Origin: Dermanyssus gallinae
Taxonomy: Eukaryota > Arthropoda > Arachnida > Mesostigmata > Dermanyssidae
Length of the DNA stretch: 64,000 bases
Assembly (NCBI GenBank): GCA_003439945.1
Contig: QVRM01002482.1
Coordinates: 199,335 to 263,334, forward strand
Reading direction: 5' to 3'
This document shows, piece after piece, positions 54,300 to 64,000 of this stretch. A program made the translations under genes and the position numbers. The notes beneath the pieces are model-generated. The model searched no databases. It saw nothing but the letters and a program-made list of their open reading frames with translations, and had not been told where the DNA came from. The first letter of the stretch is position 1. Each line of letters opens with the position of its first letter.

Positions 54300-55121
54300 A
54301 ATAATAACTACTACTAAAACCATGCTAGACCCGGGCCCTTTAGAAGAATATCCTAGCCAATATAACCTAGATAAGCTCAAAAGCAAAAAAAGAGCAGATA
54401 AATCTTAGACGAGCTTGTTTCCCGGAGAGACCGCGCCGTATTCTTAGCGGCACAAGATAACTTCAGTGGGGGTTGGCTTAAAGTTTTACCCTCGCCTCAG
54501 CTCGGCACCATGCTGGATCCCAACTCTTTCCGCATGATGTCAGCACTCAGAATCGGCGCTAGCGTCTGCGAGCCGTTTCAGTGCAAACTCTGTGGAGAGA
54601 TGGTAGATTCCAGTGGCCTACATCCACTGAGCTGCCCGAAGAGCGCCGGTAGATCGTCCAGACATGCTGAACTAAACGGTGTGATCATAAGGTCCCTTAG
54701 GAAAGCCGGTACACCATCTACACTTGAACCGAGAGGTTTAGTGTCCGCTGGCGAAGAAAGACCTGATGGGGTGATCATTGCATTATGGTCACACGGGAAG
54801 TCTCTAGCTTGGGATGCAACGGTTTCGTGCACAACCGCGGCTTCCTATTTACACCACAGCTCCGTTGAGCCAGGGTGGGTAGCAAAGCACGCCGACGCCA
54901 GAAAACGGGTTAAATATGCTGGACTCAAAAAAAGATATATTTTTGTGCCTATTGCCATGGAGACACTAGGACCAATCAGCAAGGGAACCGAAGCATTTCT
55001 CAAAGAATTAAGTAAGCGAATTCAGGAGGTCAAAAACGACCGAAGTCAATTCTTGAGGCAAGCGTTGTCCTTGGCCGTTTGCAGAGGGAACGCGGCATCT
55101 ATGTTAGGCGCCATGGAGTGA
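54300..55121 (+). mobile_element. LINE C-terminus with zinc knuckle and endonuclease-like domain, copy 1 (best)
   Basis: An open frame of 203 codons (54510-55121), extended upstream in another reading by DRAVFLAAQDNFSGGWLKVL. Key parts: SFRMMSALRIGA; a knuckle C-K-L-C-x9-H-x3-C; SKSAGR-type basic run; TPSTLEPRGL; RPDGVIIALWSHGKSLAWDA followed by TVSC; YIFVPIAMETLGPISKGTEA; and QALSLAVCRGNAASM. A knuckle followed by R-P-D-G and then W-D-A-T-V recalls the CCHC plus restriction-like endonuclease end of R2-type LINEs (K-P-D ... D-V-T-V). The upstream RT is missing and at least one frameshift lies near 54410. The family also has copies at 38870-39560 and 46670-46870. Confidence 0.8.
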
Positions 55122-56220
55122 ACTAATTATTCACAAAACTTTGCACTAATGCGTTCAGACTTCACAACTGTAACATTGTTTAACAAATAATAATAATAAT
55201 AATACCTATTATTCTTATTAATCGCCATTGCTGTAATCACTAGTTCGCAGTAAACAAAATTAAACTATTCCTGCTGCCGAGCCGTAAGGAACTTAACGAA
55301 TGTATGAGCAAATGTCAGTGATCCACAAAAGCACCACCAGCGTAGCACCTCCGCGTGTGCAAATAGCTTCGAACCGATTCGCACACCGACGCATCGCCCA
55401 GGCTGTTCTTTGAAAGCTAATCCGCTAATCTACCATTTGGCCACCACTACCACCCTGTATGCTAAACCCTGTATGCTAATATGACTTCTTTTAATCTGGC
55501 TACTACGATAACAGCTGGCGGTACAGTACGAACCAGCTTTGGCAAGCCAGCAAATCGTCCGTTGTATCGGGCTTGGGAAATTGTTCGGCCATGCTGGGAA
55601 GCAGCAACCGCAGCGTATCAGTCTGGTTTTTCGCAACGCGGGGGTGCGTAGCAAATCTGTGCGCCACGACATTTAGGATTTGTACGCAATATCCCGCCGG
55701 CGTACGCGATGTAGTGTCGTCGTCGTCACTTGACCTGTCCAGATTCTTTTACCCCCTCTCGTTCTCCCCTTGATCTATTTTTCGCTATATGTATATTTAG
55801 GGTGTTAAAATAACAGAAAACAAATTACTATCTTACGTAATATAAAACAAATGTTTTTGATATTTTAAAACATATTTTTTTCTAGCACAGATAAAATATC
55901 ATTTTCAATGAAAACGATCGGTGAAATAGTGGCTTATTTGGTTTTTTTACTGAATATATAACAATTTTACAAAAATCAGACTTCTAATTTACTTTAATGT
56001 GCGCTTTATTGTTTAATGGTCTTTAGTTCGATGTTGGTTGGAAAATTATTAGTCATCACTTTACTCTTTTAAAAACATCACAGGAAAAGTCTACCGACTT
56101 TAAATCGCAAGATCTCGAGGGTGGGTAAATGTCCCCGTTGCGCAAGATTCAACTTCAGCCTTAAAGGATTCAACTTTAAACTCAAATGCTCAATTTTCAT
56201 TCAGCCGTATCAGAATGTCA

Positions 56221-56248
56221 CATATGGCACATGTATATGTGCCATATG
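56221..56248. repeat. Perfect 12-bp hairpin
   Basis: CATATGGCACAT, loop GTAT, ATGTGCCATATG. Confidence 0.95.
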
Positions 56249-56252
56249 CAAA

Positions 56253-56299
56253 AACTAAAACATGAGGCAAACCCCACGGCTTGATCTCATGTTTTAGTT
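56253..56299. repeat. Perfect 14-bp hairpin next to the previous one
   Basis: AACTAAAACATGAG (56253-56266) and CTCATGTTTTAGTT (56286-56299) with a 19-nt loop. Confidence 0.95.
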
Positions 56300-57359
56300 G
56301 TTCAGATGCGACAGTTTTTTAAATTACACCTCTATGAGCTCTTGCGTCATCTGAATCTTATATGGATACACTGCCGGAATTGAGCTCACGTTACACCAGG
56401 TTGAGGTGCGCAAAAGATCCAGTTGCTAAGTACGTCGCCGAGCCGATGTTTCCGGACATTGTTCCACACTGTTGGCACAGCGACAATATTTTCAGCTGAA
56501 CGGGTGGTCCGTTCAATTTACGGCATAACACATCAAAAACTGAACCTGTTCTGTGAAACGTTTGCATAAGTTGACGAATAGTCTTTCTACCAGGTGGTTA
56601 TATCGATCGTATGTTTTACAAAATACTCGTCAGCGTGTCTGCAAAAGTGTTCCTGTTCTTGATAATTGTTTGCAATTACTATGCGTTTTTAGTTGACTGA
56701 ACGCTCTATCTTGGAATTTTCCAGCCCTGTCGTGCTTCTGGTTACAAAGAGATCTGCAAAACGTGGAGAGCTCAGAGAAACTCATTCAGAAACTTTTAAG
56801 ATGCTGGTAGAATCGTGCTCACGAATTCAGGCCACAGACGTGGGCAAACCCTTTGCACAGAGCAGTAAGAGGCCGAGATCTAACAGATTGGTTAGCGCAG
56901 TAAGGCATGACAATCTTTAACGAAGGCCTTCCACCCACATTTAAGGGAAGAGATCAAGCTTCTATTATATATCTGACATCCGGATGTGAAAACACTGTAA
57001 ACAAAGTGCGAAACTGGAGGGTCTCATATGATGACTCCCAATGTGAGCACAGATATTTTTATATATAATTTATAAGAATCGCTTGTCCAGCAGGAGGAAG
57101 ACATATGCCGGGCGGCATGGCGCGCTTGCAAAAACAGAAGGACAGATACTTCTCGATACACGGAGACACTTCCGACTTGAGTATGTTGTACTGGAACTAC
57201 AAAAAAGGCATGCGAGGCAGCCTCGCCTCGACGGCGAAGCGTGCGCCGCAGGCATCCTCCACCCAAATACTAGTGGACCAAGGAAGTCGAGAGCCTGAAG
57301 GGTGCATGTAATGCAGCGCGGCCGATGCACACCCGTGCTAGAAGAAAAAGAGCAGGGAT

Positions 57360-58620
57360 GGAAGAAGCATTGGGGGAGTTACAAGCCACGATAAAGGCTT
57401 CCAAAACGGTAATTAAAAGCAAAAAGATCGGGGACGTTCTATAATATTGTCATAGATATATTAAGGAGACCACGGTCAGCGCTCCAAAAACACCTGGCAA
57501 CGAGCACCGGCAAACCCACACTACCCAAGCCACGCGGAGCCCACCCGTCCAAAGATATATATGGAATAGAAAGACTTGCCCTTATTCACATGTAGGTAAT
57601 AAATTAGTAAAACGGTCGCCTAGCGACAAAGTGCCTGGTCCGTACCGAATCCCGGCAGAAGCTGTGAAGGTTCTTCTTCTTGAAAGAGGGAATTTACCCA
57701 GCGTCGTAGTGACAGGCTACCCTGGTCCTTATAAAAAAGAAAACAGAAAAGCCGTTGACCCCAGCGCGTACCGCCCAAAATGTGTTTTAAACACCTTGGG
57801 CAAAGCATTCCAAACGGTCCTTAATATGAGGCGGCAATTTGGCTTCCGCAAACTGCTGTCGACGGAAATTATCTTTACTGTCGATCTGCTTCTACAGGAA
57901 GCCAAAAAGCAATGAAATACGAGCCAATGGTTCAACTCACTGAGTTAGCAGGCCAGTATAGATGTAATGGCTCAAATGGGAATTTCTCTGTATCTTCGAA
58001 GTATAATAGCCTCCTACTTCAGCACCAGGTCAGGCATCCACAGGAAGCACAGAGTTTGCCATGAGTGTTGGCGTCTCGCAGGGATTTATATTAGGGCTTC
58101 TGCCCTGGAACATAGCATACGGCGTCATACTGTGACTTTGCAGAATGGCGAGCGTTCAGACAATCGCTTATGCGAACGACCCAACCATCTTGGACACAGC
58201 GCATGAGGCAGACATGCTACAAGGAAGAGCGTAAGTCTCCATCAATTTTGTTTACGGCTGGATGCTAGAGCACGGTTTCGAGCTAGCGCTCGAAAGCAAC
58301 AAGACCGCACTACTCACGGGCCGCAAGAGTTACAGAGACATCTGCTTAGCACTGAAAAGCGGGAGCATACATATCATCAGGTACGTCCAATGTGTGGGTG
58401 TAACAATAGGCAGGACCATCTCTATTAACGTGTTCAATACCAAGGTGACCTCGAATGCAAAAAAACTGACAAATTGTCTGGCCAAGATCCTGTCTGAGGG
58501 CATAGGAAAACATATCGCCTTGGTAACGGAGCCTACCGTCCTGTACGCTGCTCCAACATAGGAGATTTAAAAAATCCTCAAAGCGCAAAGGACCAGGATA
58601 CCAGCAAACGTACTAGGAAC
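57360..58620 (+). mobile_element. R1-clade-like LINE RT fossil
   Basis: Pieces in order: EEALGELQATIKASKTVIKS (the pre-RT helix of R1-type ORF2), SPSDKVPGPYRIPAEAVKVL, RKAVDPSAYRPKCVLNTLGK (fingers), FGFRKLLSTEIIFTVDLLLQ, then frame changes with a decayed YANDPTILDTA (motif C), WMLEHGFELALESNKTALLT followed by GRK (motif D/thumb), YVQCVGVTIGRTISINV and a final VLYAAP. The Y-R-P-x-C-x-L-x-x-x-G-K and W-M-x-x-H-x-L-x-L-A-x-x-K-T patterns point to the R1/TRAS/Waldo group. Several stops and frameshifts show it is dead. A SINE-A copy follows within about 10-20 bp. Confidence 0.8.
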
Positions 58621-58629
58621 TTAAAACTT

Positions 58630-58810
58630 TTTCGGACTGACCCTTAAACAACATTTAACGTCCACAAGTTTGCGTTCGCATTGTGTCGTAAAACTGACCC
58701 TCTACCAGTCTGTTACGCTGGAGTCGTAAACGGTGGGGATCGAACCCGTGCACCAATGTGTCTCCTACAGCCGCGAGGCGCACGCGAATGCACCACGCCA
58801 CCGAGGTCGA
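58630..58810 (-). repeat. SINE-A copy 4
   Basis: Minus strand: CGACCTCGGTGGCGTGGTGC (A-box side), GGAGACACATTGGTGCACGG then GGGTTCGATCCCC, a perfect B box, followed by a body ending TTAAGGGTCAGTCCGAAAAA. It is the best-preserved tRNA-like head of the four copies. Confidence 0.88.
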
Positions 58811-60377
58811 TGTACCAGGAATCTGCATCCCCGACCTCGAGAAGTTTTAACAGCTAATTTGCATGAACTCCACTCAAAGAAGATTAAGAAAACTTACACA
58901 CAGCCATCATCGTCTTTGCCGTGACCACCACCTGCCATCAGATTATCAACACGCGTATATTCGTGTCAGTGTTGCTACCCCCGTTGACGTCATTATCATT
59001 ATGATTTTGATCTGAAATATGATTACATCGAGCGCAAAATACAGCTTGGCGTGCGTCTGCCTACAAACAAACCATATAAAAAAATACAGCCACATTGATT
59101 TTGCTACAAGAATTAACTGAAGCAAAGGTGTCGGCAAAGATTGATGAAGACGCACGGTAAAATACACGGTCAAAGACAAAATCTTTGGTGTGCAGTCACC
59201 TGTATTGGAGGCTACAATGTTGTCTGCACTTAAACCTTTCGAAATCTCCAAGGCTACCTTGACATATCCTAGAATAATGCAAATGTTTGTTTGGAAAAAA
59301 ATGCGAAAGATACCTAAACAGTTATGGGTCCAGGGGGAAAGACCAAATTGATGGAACGGGCAGAGAAAGTTAAGATTATACTCAGAAATTGTGAAGCATT
59401 TGTAGAACTATTGGCGCTGAAAGGGGTGATATTTTGATTTTGATAGCGAGTTAAGTCCGTAAGTCATTCGAGCTGAAGGGTTTCCACGATCACAGTCTAA
59501 CTAGAACGGTGTGAGCGCTGAACGTGACCTAGTAAGTACTCTAGTAGGTAATAATTGCATTTGCGTAACCGCACGTTGAAGTGGTTGCCGCTTATGTTAA
59601 GCTCATTGGCGTGAAATCAGTGGAAATTGAGCTTGTTATGTAAGGGGTGGAAGCAGCACCGAAAACTTCTTTGATATTGGCAGGGGAATTTAACGCAAGA
59701 CTGGACAAGGGAGATTAGCAGAACGGATAGGTACCCTAATGGAGTTTGTTGTTGAATAGTAAGCAGGGGCATTGGACCGACGTACGAATGTAAGATGGGT
59801 TCCTTAATAATAGATTTGTTCATTACAGATGCATATAGAGAATATTAGCAACAAAACTAAATTTTTAATAATGGGGGTTGGATGTGTAAGCAGAAAAATG
59901 TTATCATCTACTGAATGGCTCTAAACAGCGTAAGGTTTATTAAAAAAGTATAAACAACTTCAACTTTGGCCAACCGCCGCTCATACGGCTACACTGCCGA
60001 CCCGACAACTACGACGTCTTACGTCGTCCACGTAACTTCTCTGCGACCCGATCTCCTCGGTAGCCGTCGCCAGAGTGCACATCGCCACATGTTCGCTAAA
60101 CATCTTTCTCTACGATAAAGCCGGCTCCCCTTTCCCCCTTCTCTACTTTTTCCCCCACCTACACTGACTCTGCTGTCTGCTTGAATTTTATAGTGACACA
60201 ACAAGGTTATAGTCATACAAAAGGAAGGGGAAAGGGGGAAAGGTAACGTCAACAACGTCAAGAGATCAACTAGTACCAATGCATATATAGAAATGAATGA
60301 AACCCGACTCTCACAGATGCAAATGCACCATCGTTTTTATGCTCCATGTTTTTTATCCGATCAAGGCCAATTCTAGT
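58811..60377. other. Intergenic, nothing recognised
   Basis: A/T-rich with short ORFs; no motif, repeat or RNA gene seen. Confidence 0.6.
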
Positions 60378-60480
60378 CTACTCCGGCTTTGAAATCCATG
60401 AAAGCCAATTTAAGAGTGGCTGGTCCAGGCATTGAACCCACGACCTCCCGAATGCAAGGCCTTATTTAATGAGTTTTGCG
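60378..60480 (-). repeat. SINE-B copy 2 (tRNA-like)
   Basis: Minus strand: GGCCTTGCATTCGGGAGGTC then GTGGGTTCAATGCCTGG, a good B box (GGTTCAANNC type), and GCCACTCTTAAATTGGC. It matches 541-655 in order and orientation. Confidence 0.65.
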
Positions 60481-60904
60481 ACCCCTTGAAATACTTCAAC
60501 TGTAAACTCAAGAAGTTGACCCAGGGACAAAGCCTACGGAAGACGGCAAAAAGGTGTGGATATCATCGCAGATCTTGCACAAGGCTTGCTCGACAAAATA
60601 ATTCCTTATTTTTACATACATATATTTTGTACCACAATTTATTATATTGACACATCTAAAAGTTTTGTCTGAGCGATGGTGTTTGCCGTTCACTTAGAAG
60701 ATCTCTGGTCTGCGCCATCGCTCTTTGTATCGTAGAAAATCCAAACAGTGGTAAGCAGTGTATTCAGAATTTTGTTTTCATCGCTACCGCGCTAAGCGTT
60801 ACCGCGAGTCTCCGAATACTCGACAAGGTAATAAAGGCGTCGTCTGGGAACGCTGAAAGAAGCACATGAAGCAATATTGGTGCTCTTTCCTTTACGTAAG
60901 GGTC

Positions 60905-61570
60905 TAGGCTTTCCCCCGCCTCTCTGAGGTTAACCTCCTTGTCTATGCTGATGACTTCGTCCTCACCATTCAGGCCCGGGTGCTGCGCCTACTGCCGTGC
61001 TCACTCAATCGAGGCACTAGCCGCCGCTAGAGGCAAGCGGTGGGGCCTGCTGACGCCTCTCCCAAGAGCAAGGCAGACTCCTAGTGGGTCAGAGAAAATG
61101 CCCTGCCCTTCACACTCTCTCTAGGAGACTAGAAAATTGCGCGCGGTGGGTGGCGGAAGCTGAGAAGACAAGTCATTTGCGGCCGAGTCAATCGCCTCGT
61201 ACGTCACCTCCGGTCTAATGGTGACGGTCTTCAAGCAAATTTGCCGAAGACGAAACAATTAGGTTTTGCCGAGACAGTCGACTGGCTGCAGCAGATTAAA
61301 TTATTTGACGTGGCCAACCGCTGATCTTTTTTCTCAGGAATAACTATATTGCAAGCAGTAATTGAATCTGTGAAACTTGTTCTCAGGCTGTTTCTGGGTG
61401 CTGCAGAACGACTCCTGGAGCTTAAAATAAATGTCGATACCTTGATGCCTTGTTGGTGTCTGAAGACATCCTTCACTGGCAAATTTGACGCAACTCGAAA
61501 GTTATTTTTTACTTTACAAGAAACAGGCTATCTGTCGGCCAATTCGGCTTGTAGCAGATTCGTGTCCCAC
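60905..61570 (+). mobile_element. LINE RT fossil (motif C onward)
   Basis: EVNLLVYADDFVLTIQARVL contains an intact YADD. Further on, with frame changes, NGDGLQANLPKTKQLGF resembles the x-x-L-x-x-N-x-x-K-T-K-x-x-x-F of RT motif D, followed by an open frame ITILQAVIESVKLVLRLFLG (61337-61570). Clade not determined. Confidence 0.55.
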
Positions 61571-64000
61571 TAGTAGACTGCGGGCCAGCAGTTGGAGCAA
61601 TGAGAATCAGGCTGAAATCGCTAGTCACTGAGGCTTTTTAATTTTTGAAAATTGCCATAGTAAAGTGGCGAAAGCCATAGCAGAGGTTGCTCGTGCAAAT
61701 GTGCACCTCGCCTAAAGCCTTTAAGACGTAATGACATGCACCTGATATACTCCGTCAGTGAACTTCACCAGGTGGGAGAAAAATGTAAACTCGGCTGTAA
61801 GTTTTGCTCGCAGGAATGCGCTAAGTATCAGGGAACAAACTGCCAGGCTGTTCTTGCATTTTCTTTACGCTGAGGAGCCTGGAGAAAAGAGTTGTCGCAG
61901 TGACTATATGCACATGTTTAACATTTTCTAAATCCAAATCACTTGCGAAAGAAGTTGAATATTAAACCGGACCACTTAAGATGGCAAGTGGCTGTTGGAT
62001 TCAATTCCCAACACGAATCATACCGAGTACACCATCGATAGTAAAAATTCGATCAAATGCATTAGTGTTTCACCGGTTTACGTGCGCTGATTGCAACTCT
62101 GATTACTAAGAAGCTCATTGGAAATTACGACCAAATACCGCACGCAATAAACAGTGTGCATCAGATGCAAATGAATGCGTCAGGCTACAGCTTAGAATTT
62201 TTGAATCGTCATGGTTTTAAAGCATTATTAAATATTCGATTTGCAATTAAATCTGGCAATCTCTCGAATATGCTCTTAAGACTTGAAATCGGCGTTAAAC
62301 GTGACGGCGGAGTCCTTGTATTGTTGAGTACATGGTATGGGTTTACCAATTAGTAAGTATGCCGTGTCGTCCGACGCCATCTTCATTACGACACACTTAG
62401 ATATCTAGATAGTCATTCCCCTACATATTGCGCACTTAAATCTCAAATCCATAGTTGTTGAAAGTCCAACACATGCTGCCTGCTAGTTAATTTAAAGTAG
62501 ATGTTCAAGTAATCTGCATACATCGCGTATCAAACACATCGCGTATACTGTGCTGTTTTATTTTAATATAATATTAGTTTCAATATTTCTTTCGTGCCAA
62601 GACAAAAAGCTACTAATAGTCTACATATGTTTAATAATTGGGCATAATAAATAAGAAGCGATCGTTGGCCGTTATGGCGTGTTGCGGCTGCACGTGGTCC
62701 GGTTAGAAATCGAACGCAAATAATAATAATAAAGTTTGTGGAAAGAACGCGGCTTCTATTATACGCGTAATAGGCTGACATGCACTTAACAGACAACAGC
62801 AAGAACGCTCATTCATCCCAATTGTGAGGATTAAACGCAATGTAATAATAATAGTATTAATGAGACACGTACTCTTTCTAAAACTGAATGTATTGGCGCT
62901 TGTAATAGTGGCATAAAGTATTGAATTACTAATTAAATAAGTTAATTTTATATATCTAGTTACACGGACACGCCTATTTGTGCGCATCCGAAACTAAATC
63001 CCTTCCAAGCAATCACAGTCGGAATCTCCCCGTAGTCTGTACGTACGTCCCTCCGGAACTGCATTTTAGGTGAATACTTCAGAGGGCCAGACCTTTTCGT
63101 TCAAATTATACCTCTAAATGACTTTCAAGCTATTTGGTTTAGCGTCTAGTGGGTACTGCAGCGAGCAACAAGTTAATATATTAATGAATAATTAATTGAG
63201 AAAGGCTTACTTTATTGGAAAATGCAAGGTGCGGTCAAACAGTAAATTTTCAAGGTAGGCCCATATTGGCACCAACGCTAGCCAAGGTGCTGCCATGCCC
63301 TCACTTTGAAATGTCGTTAGTTAGAAGGTTAATTGTAATAAGTCCAAATCCAACTTACTGTATAAGCGCTCTGGTCATTTTGTTCATGTTTTTACAAAAA
63401 TCACCATTTCTCATAATTCACCTGCTTAACGACACAACACAAACCACCATAATTAGATCGTCTGAGTGGTATAGCGTACATCGCTGTCAATGTAGCCCGT
63501 TTATAGTAGTAAAAAAGTACATGTTGTACATACTTAGCGTCAATGAACTCTAGCATATAGTAGTCTGCAGAGTATACCTTGCCGTGTTCGCTCGAACGCA
63601 GCAATGGGCGCTCAGCAAGGAAATTGACGCCGTCCCGAGGCCAAAAAGTTGGCCATCCACCACCATTAAGTTTCTTTCTGGTAGGACCGTCGGAAAGCCG
63701 TAAGCCTTTCGATGTACACATAGGGCCCCCCCCTAAGCCTTGGTCGCTGGCTCTATCGGACAACGGAGATAGGAGCACGCAATAGATGCCCGGCCGGCCG
63801 CAAAGCGGATCTGGCCGTGATCTGCTACCTATCCTGTTGGCGGAGGCCGGGGGGGGGGGTGCTGATGCGGAAGCAACGCTGCAAAGGCCTTTTGTTACGA
63901 GGGATGACAGCGTGGACGAGAACAGAAACGAATTCGCCTTGAAGCGCTAAAGGCGGCGGCGGCAGTGGCGCCATTGAGGGGCTTTAAAACAAAACCGTAC
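61571..64000. other. End of window, no supported gene
   Basis: Short ORFs only (up to 125 codons on minus at 63401-63778) without recognisable motifs, plus a C run near 63726 and a G run near 63850. Confidence 0.6.

Larger units (their letters stand above)
55122..57359. other. Intergenic, no supported gene
   Basis: Short AAT run (55186-55204), two adjacent hairpins (56221-56299), and otherwise A/T-rich sequence with short ORFs lacking motifs. Confidence 0.6.

Noticed and set aside
63401..63778. 125-codon minus ORF at the window end
   Set aside because: No motif, no splice context and no similarity to the repeats or gene in this window.

Overview
This window is eukaryotic, most likely from an arthropod. 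The clue is a large multi-exon minus-strand gene built like the arthropod Sidestep (Side) family of neuronal immunoglobulin-superfamily receptors. Its exons sit in introns full of (TA)n arrays, (TTG/CAA)n and (ATT)n runs, tRNA-derived SINEs and decayed non-LTR retrotransposons. A mite or other chelicerate is possible, but that is a guess from texture and not shown by the sequence. Nothing prokaryotic (operon, Shine-Dalgarno site, CRISPR) is present.

Main gene (minus strand, about 3.2-45.2 kb). I rebuilt 14 coding exons by hand with consistent GT-AG borders and phases: 44775-45113 (Ig1), 42126-42452 (Ig2), 39702-39863 and 38091-38228 (Ig3), 36210-36371 and 35059-35187 (Ig4), 33840-34026 and 30350-30497 (Ig5), 28569-28878 (FnIII), 27545-27682 (transmembrane), 26939-26990, 19426-19766, 16989-17119 and 3207-4493 (cytoplasmic tail). 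Together they give 3851 nt, or about 1283 residues without the leader. The order 5 Ig + 1 FnIII + TM + long tail is the Sidestep architecture, so the product should be a cell-surface adhesion or guidance receptor. The tail is low-complexity (poly-Ala, poly-Thr, poly-Gln) and ends in E-S-C-V, which fits a class I PDZ ligand. The leader is unresolved: the Ig1 exon is open upstream into a signal-peptide-like segment with ATGs at 45184-45186, 45196-45198 and 45217-45219, but a plausible acceptor at 45114 would instead put the leader on a separate exon.

Introns and flanks. Introns carry LINE reverse-transcriptase fossils (17.6-18.8, 21.6 kb), a LINE C-terminus with its 3' tail (40.1-40.5 kb) and a copy of a zinc-knuckle plus endonuclease-like LINE family (38.9-39.6 kb). 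The region upstream of the gene (45.2-64 kb) holds no gene I can support. It is a graveyard of non-LTR elements: a CR1/jockey-like copy with a (TTGAA)n tail (47.5-49.0 kb), the best copy of the endonuclease-like family (54.3-55.1 kb), an R1-like RT (57.4-58.6 kb) and another RT (60.9-61.6 kb). Two tRNA-derived SINE families recur (four and two copies).

The 0-3.2 kb flank lies downstream of the gene and contains an in-frame 33-bp minisatellite (11-residue Pro-rich repeat) in a 142-codon plus-strand frame of unknown status.
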